This document shows, in pieces, positions 50,053 through 59,390 of a DNA stretch of 64,000 nt; positions within the stretch are counted from its first letter, which is position 1; each line of letters starts with the position of its first letter. The stretch covers positions 1-64,000 of the forward strand of contig CAMWPB010000005.1 in assembly GCA_947176065.1 (NCBI GenBank), read 5' to 3'. The stretch is from an uncultured Lachnospiraceae bacterium. GTDB lineage: Bacteria > Bacillota > Clostridia > Lachnospirales > Lachnospiraceae. The position numbers were made by a program, and so were the translations under genes. Under the pieces are notes generated by a model. It did not search any database and was not told where the DNA came from. It was given only the letters and a program-made list of their open reading frames with translations.

Positions 50053-50400
50053 ATGGATATTCAGGAAAAAGATGTGTGCAGGGAGGAATCCGGGTGTCTG
50101 CGAAGCCGCCGGGTCGGCTCTGTAACCTTCGGGCTGACACTAATCTTGTTTGGCATTCTGTTTCTCATACATATGGCCATTCCGTCGCTGCATTACGAGA
50201 TGATTTTTCAGTTCTGGCCCGTGGTTTTTGTTTTGCTGGGGATAGAGATTCTTGTGGAAAATCACAAAAGCAACGCAAATCAGTGTAAGTTTGTCTATGA
50301 TTTTCCGGCGATTCTGATGCTGGTTGTGATGCTCTTATTTGCCATGGTGATGGCGGCGGCAGAGTTTTCCATGCATTATTACCAGAGAGGCTGGTGGTAA
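50053..50400 (+). CDS. small membrane protein resembling LiaI/DUF5668
   Basis: A 115-residue protein with three membrane segments (about 22-40, 50-66, 83-103) and the FGLTLILFGILFLIH...FWPVVFVLLGIEIL pattern of LiaI/LiaF-type transmembrane domains. Such proteins often take part in cell-envelope stress operons, matching the ECF sigma operon here. It starts 4 bases after the upstream stop. An envelope-stress role is inference. Confidence 0.65.
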   Translation: MDIQEKDVCREESGCLRSRRVGSVTFGLTLILFGILFLIHMAIPSLHYEMIFQFWPVVFVLLGIEILVENHKSNANQCKFVYDFPAILMLVVMLLFAMVMAAAEFSMHYYQRGWW

Positions 50401-50465
50401 GCATGATGGCGGCATAGGCGGCCGGGTTTATGAAGAAAATCCCGTGGCGTTTATGCGGGGAGATT

Positions 50466-50969
50466 TTATGCCTCGTCGCAGTCGATCTGCCGCTTTGCCA
50501 GAAATTGTCTGACGGCCCTGTCCCAGAGCGCGTCCGGCGTCTTGTCCATGAGAAAGGTGTGGAAGGCGGTGCCGGTGATGAGCGTGAGGGACGTGCCGTC
50601 ATATTTTATGTTGAGCACGAAGGCCTTCACCTGATCCGGGGTCACAGCCGTGTCACCCTTTTCCAGGAGGGAGGCCGTGTATTCGGGAAGCAGATGCAGC
50701 ACAAACTGAAAGGCTGTGGGCGTGCGCTTTCCCTTGATCAGATCAAAACAGACAGGCCGGATTTTCTTCCACTGCGTAAATTCATAGGGTCTGATTTCCT
50801 TATCAGCCCATTCTTCGGCGGTGTAGAACGCTCTGTTCTCGCGGCCGTCTATGGTGAAAGTGTTGTAGGTGCTGATGGCTGCCTCCTCCAGCAGAAAGGA
50901 GTCGAAGGCGTCCCCTGCTAGAAGCTGGTTCATAAATTGTTTGACGTTCTTTACTTTCAGTGCAATCAT
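50466..50969 (-). CDS. DUF5721 family protein
   Basis: A 167-residue soluble protein: VKNVKQFMNQLLAGDAFDSFLLEEAAISTYNTFTIDGRENRAFYT is characteristic of DUF5721, a Lachnospiraceae-type family of unknown function. AAGG is 6 bases before the ATG. It is convergent with the sigma operon and 54 bases downstream of the nitrilase gene on the same strand, which may place it in one transcript. No signal peptide or membrane segment is seen. Confidence 0.72.
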   Translation of the reverse strand: MIALKVKNVKQFMNQLLAGDAFDSFLLEEAAISTYNTFTIDGRENRAFYTAEEWADKEIRPYEFTQWKKIRPVCFDLIKGKRTPTAFQFVLHLLPEYTASLLEKGDTAVTPDQVKAFVLNIKYDGTSLTLITGTAFHTFLMDKTPDALWDRAVRQFLAKRQIDCDEA

Positions 50970-51023
50970 GTGCTGCCTTTCTGCCTGATAGCGGCTTTCT
51001 GGAAGTGAGGCGGACCGGAAATG

Positions 51024-51881
51024 CTATTCCCGGACCCTGTCGTTCTGATTGGGGCGGATAAATGGATATTCTATTTTCCCACTCAATAACGCGTCATATG
51101 CTTTTATCTTTCGGTAGGTGTTTCCCATCATTTCATGCGCTCTATAATTGCGGATTGCGTTCATGTCAAATTCTGCGAAATACAGACCTTCTGTCAGATC
51201 GTCCGCCATTAACAGGATGTTATCTACACATCTGCCGTTCTTATCCCAGCAGATCGGACTGAAAGCACAGGAATTACCGGCGTTTTCACCATTCGGGTTC
51301 GCCATCGCGATACCGGTCATATTTTCGTAGGCTCTCGTGGATAATGCCTGCAGGCGCGGCCTCATCGCCCCGCAGTCGTTGGGGACGAGGATGATTTCTG
51401 CCCCTTTCATCATAAGGATCCGCGCGCTTTCCGGGTATTCACGGTCGTAGCATATCATAATGCCGAGTCTGACGCCGTGAAAATCGCAGACGTGAAACGC
51501 GTCCCCGCTTTCAAGGCATGCCTCATCCGCAAAATCACAGGTATGGACTTTATCATATTTCATAAGGACTGTTCCGTTCTTATCTATGACACAGGCCGAA
51601 TTTTTCGGTTTAAGTACGCCTTGCGTAAAGGCGGTTGCCACCACGCCGATCCGCAGTCTTTTCGCTGCCTCACATATCTGCAAAAGATACGGCGAATCTG
51701 CAGCCAGGGCTTCCTCGTTGCTTATGGGCAATTCATAGCCGGTCAAAAATGCCTCTGGCAGTAACAGGATATCTGCGCCCTCTCTTGCGGCTTCTTCCAT
51801 ACTCTTTATGACGGTGTCCGTATTTTTTTCCGTCTGCCGGGACAATGCCCTTTTTTGCAGGACAGCGGTCTTAAATTTCAT
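51024..51881 (-). CDS. carbon-nitrogen hydrolase (nitrilase superfamily)
   Basis: A 285-residue protein with the Glu-Lys-Cys triad: Glu in LLLPEAFLTGYE, Lys in LMKYDKVHTCDF, Cys in IMICYDREYPES. Its closest class looks like N-carbamoyl or omega-amidase-type hydrolases; the substrate is not fixed by sequence. The ATG at 51881 has GGAGG 5 bases upstream; a longer start at 51941 would add 20 residues without support. Divergent to the DegV gene across a 245-base gap. Confidence 0.87.
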   Translation of the reverse strand: MKFKTAVLQKRALSRQTEKNTDTVIKSMEEAAREGADILLLPEAFLTGYELPISNEEALAADSPYLLQICEAAKRLRIGVVATAFTQGVLKPKNSACVIDKNGTVLMKYDKVHTCDFADEACLESGDAFHVCDFHGVRLGIMICYDREYPESARILMMKGAEIILVPNDCGAMRPRLQALSTRAYENMTGIAMANPNGENAGNSCAFSPICWDKNGRCVDNILLMADDLTEGLYFAEFDMNAIRNYRAHEMMGNTYRKIKAYDALLSGKIEYPFIRPNQNDRVRE

Positions 51882-51970
51882 GATTTCCTCCATGCTAAGG
51901 TAGTTTGCCGCGGCCAGGACATATTCGTGCTGCGGACTCAAATTGCTGTTTGAACTATGTTTTATCAGAC

Positions 51971-52048
51971 AGCGTTACATATCTTTGATTGTAAGGGAAC
52001 TGCTGATGATTTGCAATAAATATTTCCATGCAATTCACGTGTAACGCT
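51971..52048. repeat. inverted repeat between nitrilase and DegV genes
   Basis: AGCGTTACA (51971-51979) is the complement of TGTAACGCT (52040-52048). Inner pairing TTGCA/TGCAA lies around 52012-52035. Unique sequence, no open frame. Within the 245-base divergent gap. Confidence 0.5.
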
Positions 52049-52057
52049 ATTTCAGGT

Positions 52058-52086
52058 TTGCAAAACCGGGTATTCTATGATAGTAT
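52058..52086 (+). promoter_or_regulatory. promoter of the degV gene
   Basis: TTGCAA (52058-52063), 17-base spacer, TAGTAT (52081-52086), about 40 bases before the degV start. Confidence 0.5.
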
Positions 52087-52127
52087 AAGTAGTAATAAAA
52101 ACTATGTAAAATGGTTGCGGAGGCTTT

Positions 52128-52964
52128 ATGAGTTATAAGATTGTGGTGGACAGTTGCTGTGAGCTGCCTGAAAATTATAAAAACGACAGCAGATTTCAGA
52201 TCGTCCCGCTTGGGCTGGAAGTGGGCGATTATATGATTCAGGACGACGAAAGTTTTAATCAGAAGGAATTTTTGCAGAAGGTGGCGGATTACCCGCAGTG
52301 CCCGAAATCCTCCTGTCCCTCCCCGGAAAAGTACCGGGAGGCATACCATGACGGTGCGGATGAGATTTATGCGGTGACCCTCTCCTCACACTTGAGCGGC
52401 AGCTATAACAGCGCAGAGCTGGGCAGGAGCCTCTACGGGGAGAAGTACGGCGGGAAAAAGATACATGTGGTGGATTCCGAGTCCGCAAGCTGCGGGGAAA
52501 CCCAGCTTGTGGAAAAAATCATTGCCTGCAAGGAAGCCGGTCTTGGCTTTGAGGAGACGGTGGAGGCGGTAGAAACCTTTAAACGGCAGATGCGCACTTA
52601 TTTTGTGCTGGATAACCTGGAGACGCTCAGAAAAAACGGCCGTCTGAGCAGCGTGAAGGCGCTTGTGGCGTCTACCCTGAATATTAAACCTGTCATGGTG
52701 GGAAACCTTGGCGTCATTGAGCAGAAGGGGCAGGCCATCGGCATCAACAAGGCCCTTGCCAAAATGGCGGACTGTATCGTGGGAGATGTGGAGAAGCCGG
52801 AGGAGAGAACGCTGATGATTACCCATTGCAACTGCCCGGAGCGGGCGGAGTTTATGCGCGGGCTGATGGAGAAGCGGGCTTCCTACAAAAGAGTCCTGAT
52901 TATGGACACCGCCGGGGTCAGCAGCATGTATGCCAACGACGGCGGCGTGATCGTAACTTTATAA
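52128..52964 (+). CDS. DegV family fatty-acid-binding protein
   Basis: A 278-residue protein: IVVDSCCELPE, SCPSPEKYREAY, VTLSSHLSGSYNSAELG, VVDSESASCGETQLV, VLDNLETLRKNGRLSSVKA. These are the DegV motifs for binding a single fatty acid; relatives present fatty acids to the kinase FakA. No FakA gene lies here. GCGGAGG is 7 bases before the ATG. The window also holds a DegV domain fused to a histidine kinase, so this stand-alone copy may share its ligand. A repeat-type stem-loop follows the stop. Confidence 0.92.
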   Translation: MSYKIVVDSCCELPENYKNDSRFQIVPLGLEVGDYMIQDDESFNQKEFLQKVADYPQCPKSSCPSPEKYREAYHDGADEIYAVTLSSHLSGSYNSAELGRSLYGEKYGGKKIHVVDSESASCGETQLVEKIIACKEAGLGFEETVEAVETFKRQMRTYFVLDNLETLRKNGRLSSVKALVASTLNIKPVMVGNLGVIEQKGQAIGINKALAKMADCIVGDVEKPEERTLMITHCNCPERAEFMRGLMEKRASYKRVLIMDTAGVSSMYANDGGVIVTL

Positions 52965-52966
52965 CA

Positions 52967-53020
52967 AAGTGAGAAGTACTAAGTCTCACTTGGGAGAATG
53001 CCTTAAGAACGGCATTCTCC
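52967..53020. repeat. stem-loop element (copy 2) at the degV/LytTR junction
   Basis: AAGTGAGA/TCTCACTT (52967-52991) is followed by GGAGAATGCC (52993-53002)/GGCATTCTCC (53011-53020). The second hairpin, the GTGAGA/TCTCAC outer stem and the order match the element at 32817-32928, but the inner hairpins are absent. It serves as terminator for degV. The right hairpin also encodes the last residues of the convergent LytTR protein. Confidence 0.8.
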
Positions 53021-53779
53021 GTTCAGCGCTTTCTTCAGTTTAGGCAGTTCCAGCGGCGATACGGGAAAACTTTTCCCGTCCTTCATGGTCAGTTTAAGCA
53101 GCGAGAGCTTTTCCACGGAGGCAGTGTTGATGAGGCAGTGTTCGGATATCATGACAAAATGGGTGAACATGGCAAGCTGCGAGTACAGGTTGGGCAGTGT
53201 GCTCAGAAGATCGAGGGTGCGTCCCTCGGTCAGAACGACATGAAGATAATTGCCGTTCTTCACCGCATAGAGAATTTCGTCCTCGTGGACGTAGAGCGTG
53301 TCCTTTTCTCCGCGCAGTTCTATGGTAGGAACCGTTTCCGCTTTCAGGCTCTGCGCGTGATCCAGCATCTCGTCCAGCTCACTCACCTTGATCGGTTTAT
53401 GCAGATAGAGGATCTGCTTCTGAAGCTGTCTTCGCAAAATATCGTGGTTGGAGGCTTCGGTGACGTCCTCCGGCACCTTGGCGAGCGCCGCCTCGATGAC
53501 AGAGGGGTAGTCGATGGCGGAGATGCACAGCACAATGGGCGCCACAACGCCCGCGTCGATCAGCTTTCTGGCAAGCTGGAAGCCGTTCACCGGCCCGTTT
53601 GTCATGTCGATAAAGAAGGCGTCGTAGAGCATGGGAGAGCGCAGAACCGCCTCCACGTTTCCGTAGGAATCAATATAGAGCACGCCTGTGGTGTGGATTC
53701 TCCTGTCGGAGGCGCGCCCGAGGAGCCGCTCCATCTGTTTCCTGTCCGCAATATTATCATCACAAACTGCAATATGCAT
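53003..53779 (-). CDS. LytTR-family response regulator
   Basis: A 258-residue regulator with a receiver (CDDN, FFIDM acceptor Asp, LHKPIK Lys) and a LytTR DNA-binding domain (IELRGEKDTLYVHEDEILYAVKNGNYLHVVL...HFVMISEHCLINTASVEKL). GGAGGG is 6 bases before the ATG. No histidine kinase gene is adjacent on the same strand, so the partner is elsewhere. The final residues (GECRS) are read from the palindromic repeat at 52993-53020. Confidence 0.88.
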   Translation of the reverse strand: MHIAVCDDNIADRKQMERLLGRASDRRIHTTGVLYIDSYGNVEAVLRSPMLYDAFFIDMTNGPVNGFQLARKLIDAGVVAPIVLCISAIDYPSVIEAALAKVPEDVTEASNHDILRRQLQKQILYLHKPIKVSELDEMLDHAQSLKAETVPTIELRGEKDTLYVHEDEILYAVKNGNYLHVVLTEGRTLDLLSTLPNLYSQLAMFTHFVMISEHCLINTASVEKLSLLKLTMKDGKSFPVSPLELPKLKKALNGECRS

Positions 53780-53864
53780 ATAGAACCCTCCGTAAATGAT
53801 TATGTATTTGTAGGATGCCGGGCGGTATAACGGTTCCCGGCAGACTTTGCACAGCGTTACCCGG

Positions 53865-54158
53865 TTAGAGAATCAGAAATTCAATCGGGGATGACAGCAG
53901 CGCCACCACGATCAGAATCTGCACGACCAGAATGGCAGGCATCCCGTACAGAAAATACCAGTGCCTTGTCTTGTGGCGGAACAGATGCATACCGATGATG
54001 GAGCCGACACTGCCGCCGATGATGGCAAGAACGAAAAGCGTGGCCTCCGGAATGCGCCAGGCGCGTTTCCGGGCTTTGAGCTTATCTATGCCCATCACGG
54101 TGAAACTTATGAAGTTGACAACGGCTAGATATATGATAATAAGTGTAATTACGTTCAT
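53865..54158 (-). CDS. DUF1294 membrane protein
   Basis: A 97-residue protein with three membrane segments and the family motif MGIDKLKARKRAWRIPEATLFVLAIIGGSVGSIIGMHLFRHKTRHWYF, typical of DUF1294 (small membrane proteins of unknown function). The ribosome site is weak. Lies 85 bases upstream of the LytTR gene on the same strand and may share its transcript. A start further upstream is not supported. Confidence 0.82.
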   Translation of the reverse strand: MNVITLIIIYLAVVNFISFTVMGIDKLKARKRAWRIPEATLFVLAIIGGSVGSIIGMHLFRHKTRHWYFLYGMPAILVVQILIVVALLSSPIEFLIL

Positions 54159-54317
54159 TTAAGTAAAGGTTTTCCTTTTGTGTTTCGCGGTGCAGCTCCA
54201 AACAGATAAATGTTCCGGTGAGTAAACTCCCCGCGCCACTTCTCTGTTGTCTGCGCACTGCTCATTGCTTTCGCGTATATCATATCATATTGGCTTGGAA
54301 AAAAAAAGACAAATAAT

Positions 54318-54350
54318 CCCCGCGGCATACGTTCGGAACGTGCCGCGGGG
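54318..54350 (-). terminator. terminator of argG
   Basis: CCCCGCGGCA (54318-54327) pairs with TGCCGCGGGG (54341-54350), with ACGTTC/GAACGT inside the loop. On the minus strand it is followed by ATTATTTGTC and a run of nine T. Confidence 0.85.
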
Positions 54351-54370
54351 ATCTTTTGTGATTTTGGGTT

Positions 54371-55594
54371 TTAGAGCAGCTGTTCGCCCTGCTCCTGCAT
54401 CTTCATGGCGCGAACCTTGCAGGATAAGCCAAACAGATTGATGAAGCCCTCCGCGTCGTGGTGGTCGTAGAGGTCGCCGGTGGTGAAGGAGGCAATGCTC
54501 TCATTGTAGAGTGTGTACGGAGAGGTGGTGCCTGCCTTGATGATGTTGCCCTTGTAGAGCTTGAATTTCACTTCGCCGGTCACATAGCGCTGGGTGGACT
54601 CGATGAACGCCTGCAGCGCCTCGCGCAGCGGGGTGAACCACTTGCCCTCGTAGACTACCTGTGCAAATTTATTGCCAAGATCAGCCTTGAGCGCGTAGGT
54701 GTCGCGGTCGAGAATCAGCTCCTCAAGCTGCTGGTGCGCTTCGTAGAGGATGGTGCCGCCGGGCGTCTCGTATACGCCGCGGGATTTCATGCCGACTACG
54801 CGGTTTTCCACGATATCAATGATGCCGATGCCGTGCTTGCCGCCCAGCTCGTTTAATGTGGCAATGATATCGGCCACTTTCATTTTCTTGCCGTTTACAG
54901 AGGTGGGAATCCCCTTCTCGAAGGTCATGGTCACATACTCGCCTTCCTCCGGCGCCTTCTCAGGCGTGGTGCCGAGCACAAGCAGATGCTCGTAATTAGG
55001 CTCGTTGGCGGGATCTTCCAGCTCAAGACCCTCATGGCTGATATGCCACAGGTTGCGGTCGCGGCTGTAGCTGGAATCCGCAGAGAAGGGAAGGTTGATG
55101 CCGTGCTGTCTGCAGTATTCAATCTCCTCCTCGCGGGAGTTTAAGTTCCATTTTTCATTTCTCCATGCGGCGATGATCTTTAAGTCGGGAGCCAGCGCCT
55201 TGATGCCCAGCTCGAAACGGATCTGGTCGTTGCCCTTGCCTGTGGCGCCGTGGCAGATAGCGGTCGCGCCCTCCTTGCGGGCGATCTCGACTAACTTCTT
55301 GGCGATCACGGGTCTTGCCATGGATGTGCCGAGAAGGTATTTGTTCTCATAGACAGCGTGCGCCTGTACGCAGGGAATAATGAAGTCATCGCAGAATTCG
55401 TCGGTCAGATCCTCGATGTAGAGCTTGGATGCGCCGCTTGAGAGAGCGCGCTCTTCAAGGCCGTCAAGCTCCTCCGCCTGTCCGCAGTTGCCGCACACAC
55501 AGATGACCTCATAGTCAAAATTTTCCTTTAACCAGGGAATGATAACGGTCGTATCCAGTCCGCCGGAATACGCAAGAACTACTTTTTCTTTCAT
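54371..55594 (-). CDS. argG: argininosuccinate synthase
   Basis: A 407-residue enzyme: ATP-binding [10 protein letters not shown], then [35 protein letters not shown] and SREEEIEYC. It joins citrulline and aspartate with ATP. GGAGG lies 8 bases before the ATG at 55594; a start 5 codons upstream would place this site inside the gene. argH is not adjacent. A promoter of sigma-A type is seen about 100 bases upstream. Confidence 0.94.
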   Translation of the reverse strand: MKEKVVLAYSGGLDTTVIIPWLKENFDYEVICVCGNCGQAEELDGLEERALSSGASKLYIEDLTDEFCDDFIIPCVQAHAVYENKYLLGTSMARPVIAKKLVEIARKEGATAICHGATGKGNDQIRFELGIKALAPDLKIIAAWRNEKWNLNSREEEIEYCRQHGINLPFSADSSYSRDRNLWHISHEGLELEDPANEPNYEHLLVLGTTPEKAPEEGEYVTMTFEKGIPTSVNGKKMKVADIIATLNELGGKHGIGIIDIVENRVVGMKSRGVYETPGGTILYEAHQQLEELILDRDTYALKADLGNKFAQVVYEGKWFTPLREALQAFIESTQRYVTGEVKFKLYKGNIIKAGTTSPYTLYNESIASFTTGDLYDHHDAEGFINLFGLSCKVRAMKMQEQGEQLL

Positions 55595-55695
55595 TTTGGT
55601 TTCCTCCATTTAAATATGTAATACATTTGTTATAACGGTTATCTCAGTTTCGCTTATGCCCGCGAAAAACAGCGGGCCGCGTCTGTCCTTAAAAC

Positions 55696-55724
55696 AATAT
55701 ACAACAGTACAGAGAAGAATGCAA
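55696..55724 (-). promoter_or_regulatory. sigma-A promoter of argG
   Basis: On the minus strand TTGCAT (55719-55724), 17-base spacer and TATATT (55696-55701). The leader of about 95 bases holds a GCCCGC/GCGGGC hairpin (about 55655-55675). Together with an AT-rich stretch out to 55917 this fills the 323-base gap up to the ATPase gene. Confidence 0.6.
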
Positions 55725-55917
55725 GTGTAATTTTATGCATATTTTATATGAATATTTGCGGAATTTATGTATAATATGAAAAAATAATTGAATATTATGC
55801 ATTTATGATGTATAGTTATTCGCGTGCATGTGTTTGAGCAGGGAAAAGAATTTGACAAGCTTTGTTACCATGTATAAAATAAAATTGTACTTTAGATTTG
55901 CCAGAGGAGGACGGAGC

Positions 55918-57150
55918 GTGTCATATATTGAAAGAGCAGTTGCATCTGTATTAAAAGGCCGGGTATCAAACAGCAAATGTACACTTGTTACGGGAGCCAG
56001 ACAGGTCGGGAAATCAACGCTTATCAAGCATGAATTTCCTGAGTATAACAGGGTAAATTTTGATGACAGATTGGCCAGACTACAGGCCAGGGAGGAACCG
56101 GGCCTCTTTTTCCTGAATAACCCGTGTCCTCTGTTTATCGATGAGGTGCAGAAGGAAAGCGGTATTCTGGAAGATATTAAGCGTATTGTTGACGAAACCG
56201 AAGAAAGAGGTATGTTCCTTTTGTCGGGCTCCCAGAGTCTGGAACTGATGAAAGGAATGAGCGAGTCCCTTGCAGGAAGAGTTTCCATCACAGAACTTTC
56301 AGGGTTGTCTCTTCGCGAGATACATGGGGTTAAGTTTAACAGACACTTCGTTCCAACAGCGGAATATTTGAAGGAAAGGGAAAAGGAGCTGAAATCTTAT
56401 ACTGATTTGTGGGAAACCATACACAGGGGCTCCTATCCTGAATTGTATGATGTGCAAAGAGACTGGCAGGAATATTATGCTTCCTATGTATCGACCTACC
56501 TTGAAAGGGATATTAACGAGCTGATCTCTGCGGACGGCATTACCTTCACGAAATTTCTTACCGCTGTCGCTGCAAGGACCGGCGAAATGTTAAATTATGC
56601 AAATATTGCAGGAGAGGTGGGAGTAAGTGAGCCGACGATCAAGACCTGGATTTCTATTTTGGAGAGGACGGGAATTGTATTCTTATTACAGCCCTATAGC
56701 GCTTCTTCGTTAAGCAGAGCCGTTAAGACGCCGAAACTTTATTTCAGGGATACGGGCCTTGCATGCTATCTCACAAGGTGGCTGACGGCTGACACATTGA
56801 AGTGTTCGGCTGTTGCGGGCAGTATGTTTGAAACTTTTATCGTATCGGAAATCTTAAAATCCTACACAAACGAAGGGATGGACTATAAGTTTAGTATCTT
56901 TTATTACAGGGGCAGGGATAAAAAAGCATCCGGTGAAAATGAAATTGACCTTGTCATAGAAGAAAATGGGATACTATATCCGGTTGAGATTAAAATGTCA
57001 GCTAACCCAAAAGCAAATATGGGAGCGGCAAATCCCGTTCTGGATAAGATCAAAGAGAAAGCAAGAGGGATGGGCGTCATTCTCTGTCTGATAGATAAAA
57101 AAACGTATTTGAGGGAGAATCTGGTCGCACTTCCGATTGCGTATATTTGA
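55918..57150 (+). CDS. AAA-type ATPase with DUF4143
   Basis: A 410-residue protein: Walker A VTGARQVGKST, Walker B LFIDEVQKES, sensor LLSGSQSLELM, then the C-terminal DUF4143 domain (TYLERDI, TGEMLNYANIAGEVGVSEPTIKTWISILE, FRDTGLACYL, NEIDLVIEENGILYPVEIKMS, the last resembling a PD-(D/E)XK core). Such proteins are common in gut Firmicutes and the role is unsettled. The start is GTG at 55918 with GAGGAGG 7 bases upstream; an ATG 48 bases earlier lacks a site. Confidence 0.87.
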   Translation: MSYIERAVASVLKGRVSNSKCTLVTGARQVGKSTLIKHEFPEYNRVNFDDRLARLQAREEPGLFFLNNPCPLFIDEVQKESGILEDIKRIVDETEERGMFLLSGSQSLELMKGMSESLAGRVSITELSGLSLREIHGVKFNRHFVPTAEYLKEREKELKSYTDLWETIHRGSYPELYDVQRDWQEYYASYVSTYLERDINELISADGITFTKFLTAVAARTGEMLNYANIAGEVGVSEPTIKTWISILERTGIVFLLQPYSASSLSRAVKTPKLYFRDTGLACYLTRWLTADTLKCSAVAGSMFETFIVSEILKSYTNEGMDYKFSIFYYRGRDKKASGENEIDLVIEENGILYPVEIKMSANPKANMGAANPVLDKIKEKARGMGVILCLIDKKTYLRENLVALPIAYI

Positions 57151-57179
57151 GAAAACAGAGATAAGGGAGAAGTAAGGAG

Positions 57180-57635
57180 ATGGATTATAAAATCATACGA
57201 TTGTCTAAACAGCCGGAAATAAAGGAGCGGGCGGCACAGTGGTTCCATGAAAAATGGCGGATTCCCTTGGAGGCATATCTGGAAAGCATGGAGGAATGCC
57301 TTGCAGGAGAAAAGGCTGTCCCGCAGTGGTATGTGGCTGTGGAGGACGACAGAATCATTGGCGGCATGGGAGTGATTGAGAATGATTTCCATGACAGAAA
57401 AGACCTGGCACCGAATGTCTGCGCTGTCTATACGGAAGAAGACAGGCGTGGAAGAGGCATAGCCGGTGCGCTGCTAAACAATGTATGTGAGGATATGAAA
57501 AAAAGGGGAATCGACACGTTGTATCTCCTGACGGACCACGATTCGTTCTATGAGCGCTACGGCTGGGAATTTTTGTGCATGGTGCAGGGGGACGGGGAGG
57601 AAGAGATGTCCCGGATGTATGTACATAGAGCTTGA
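57180..57635 (+). CDS. GNAT-family acetyltransferase
   Basis: A 151-residue GNAT protein: WYVAVEDDRIIGGMGVIEND, NVCAVYTEEDRRGRGIAGALLNNVCEDMKKRG (acetyl-CoA loop RRGRGIA), LLTDHDSFYERYGWEFL. The substrate is not known. It has AAGGAG directly before the ATG. It starts a run of small enzymes reaching to 62 kb. The next gene lies 46 bases downstream on the same strand. Confidence 0.87.
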   Translation: MDYKIIRLSKQPEIKERAAQWFHEKWRIPLEAYLESMEECLAGEKAVPQWYVAVEDDRIIGGMGVIENDFHDRKDLAPNVCAVYTEEDRRGRGIAGALLNNVCEDMKKRGIDTLYLLTDHDSFYERYGWEFLCMVQGDGEEEMSRMYVHRA

Positions 57636-57681
57636 GGAGAACGTGTTTTGGAGCGGTTTTAGGGTGAAGGAGCGGTCGTTT

Positions 57682-58371
57682 ATGAGAACAGTCATCATAC
57701 ACGGGCAGAGTCATAAAGGCTCTACCTACCATATTGCGCACACATTGGGCGAAAAAATCGGAGGGGATTGCAGAGAGTTCTTTTTGCCCAAGGACTTTGA
57801 TCAATTCTGTGTGGGCTGTAACCGCTGTTTTATGGAAGGTGAGAAAAAATGTCCGCATTATGCGGCGATTTCACTGATCACAAACGCGATAGATGAGGCG
57901 GATGTGATTATTCTGGCAAGCCCTGTTTATGTGTATCACGCAACAGGCGCCATGAAAGCATTTCTGGATCATTACGGATATCGGTGGATGGTTCACCGCC
58001 CGGAGGAATCCATGTTTAAAAAGCAGGGCGTCTGCATCTGCACCGCTGCGGGCGCAGGTCTTACATCCACCAACAAGGACATGGCGGACAGTCTGTTTTT
58101 CTGGGGCGTTGGAAAAATATACCGATACGGCAAAGGGGTTGCGGCGATTACGTGGAATGGCGTCAGTGAGAAGAAGCGGACTTCCATTGACAGGGCCACT
58201 ACTTCACTGGCGAAAAAAATCGTCAGGCGGCACGGGAAAGGAAAGCCGGGGATCAAAACAAGAGTTTTCTTTTTCGTGATGCATCTCATGCAGAGGAAGG
58301 GCTTTAATGAGCTGGATGCAAAGTATTGGAAAGAAAAGGGCTGGACGGGGCGTAAGCGGCCGTGGAGATAG
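57682..58371 (+). CDS. flavodoxin-fold NAD(P)H-dependent oxidoreductase
   Basis: A 229-residue protein: MRTVIIHGQSHKGSTYHIA (FMN phosphate loop), GCNRCFMEGEKKCPH (Cys cluster), ADVIILASPVYVYHATGAMKAFLDHYGY. It likely reduces a quinone or nitro compound, or serves as electron carrier. GAAGGAG is 9 bases before the ATG at 57682; the frame reaches upstream into the acetyltransferase gene without a good site. The C-terminal part is basic. Confidence 0.82.
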   Translation: MRTVIIHGQSHKGSTYHIAHTLGEKIGGDCREFFLPKDFDQFCVGCNRCFMEGEKKCPHYAAISLITNAIDEADVIILASPVYVYHATGAMKAFLDHYGYRWMVHRPEESMFKKQGVCICTAAGAGLTSTNKDMADSLFFWGVGKIYRYGKGVAAITWNGVSEKKRTSIDRATTSLAKKIVRRHGKGKPGIKTRVFFFVMHLMQRKGFNELDAKYWKEKGWTGRKRPWR

Positions 58372-58429
58372 CAGGGAGCAGGATATCAGGGAAAAACGGT
58401 GCGATCAGGGAGCATAAGGAGAAAAGAGA

Positions 58430-59329
58430 ATGAACATAAATGACGATGTGGAAGCGGTTATAACGAGCTTTAACCAGAAATCTATGATTCATGAGGCGGT
58501 TCAATCGCTGTGCTGTCAGACAATGCGGCCAAAGAGAATTATCATTGTGGATGACGGATCGACGGATGAAATGTCTATTCAGGTGCTGCGGGAAATAGAG
58601 ACTGACCGTAAACTGCCTGTTCCGATATTGGTTGTTCGTCAGCCCAATGGCGGCGTGTCGGCGGCAAGAAACGCAGGCATACGAAAAACAGAGGCGCCTT
58701 TTGTGCTGGCGCTTGACGGGGATGACAGTCTTGAGCCGGATTATGTGGAAGAGGTCTGCAAATTATTATATGAAAATTCGGACATGATTGCGGCGTCCTC
58801 GTGGATGCACACATTTGGTGTTCTTGACGCCGTTGTACGCCCGGGCGGCGGCAGTGTCTCATCTTTCCTTTCGCATAACTGCTGTCCGGCTACCCATATT
58901 TTTCGGCGCAGTGTATGGGAACAGTGCGGTGGATATGACGAAACGATGCGGAGCGGGTTTGAGGATTGGGATTTCTTTTTAAATATGCTGGAGATTATGC
59001 CGGATGGGTTTATTGGAATGGTAGAGAAACCGCTGATCAATTATCGGACAACGCCTGCTTCCTCAAATATAAAGAGCATGGACAAGAGACTGGAGCTCAT
59101 GCGGTTCATAATCGAGAAACATACAGGTATTTATAAGGAGCATGTTCTGGAGGCTGTTTTGGGAGTGGAAGCCATATCTATGGCAAGGCTTTATGGCTGG
59201 GAAAGTGAAATCATACATTCCAAAATGTCAAACGGCGGTATGTGCGGCGGATCAGATCAATTTATGGAGAACCCGTCTTATGGTGACGGCGGGATGGCCG
59301 CGGCTGTGCGCATTGCATCCGTACTATAG
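58430..59329 (+). CDS. family 2 glycosyltransferase
   Basis: A 299-residue GT-A enzyme: VEAVITSFNQKSMIHEAVQSL, IIIVDDGSTDEMS, VRQPNGGVSAARNAGI, ALDGDDSLEPDYVEE (DxD), HIFRRSVWEQCGGYDE and GFEDWDFFLNM. It probably transfers a sugar from a nucleotide donor to a surface polymer or lipid. No polysaccharide cluster surrounds it. It has AAGGAGAAAAGAG before the ATG. The C-terminus (about residues 275-299) looks unusual and may be frayed. Confidence 0.88.
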   Translation: MNINDDVEAVITSFNQKSMIHEAVQSLCCQTMRPKRIIIVDDGSTDEMSIQVLREIETDRKLPVPILVVRQPNGGVSAARNAGIRKTEAPFVLALDGDDSLEPDYVEEVCKLLYENSDMIAASSWMHTFGVLDAVVRPGGGSVSSFLSHNCCPATHIFRRSVWEQCGGYDETMRSGFEDWDFFLNMLEIMPDGFIGMVEKPLINYRTTPASSNIKSMDKRLELMRFIIEKHTGIYKEHVLEAVLGVEAISMARLYGWESEIIHSKMSNGGMCGGSDQFMENPSYGDGGMAAAVRIASVL

Positions 59330-59390
59330 CGGAGGGCTTATGCGGGAGATTTTCGGAACAAAAGAAATTTCAGGGTGAAGAAGGTGTGAA

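Noticed and set aside
55733..55805. possible ArgR boxes upstream of argG (TGAAT and TGCAT half-sites)
   Set aside because: Half-site spacing and sequence do not match the ARG-box consensus well in an AT-rich stretch; cannot be distinguished from chance.
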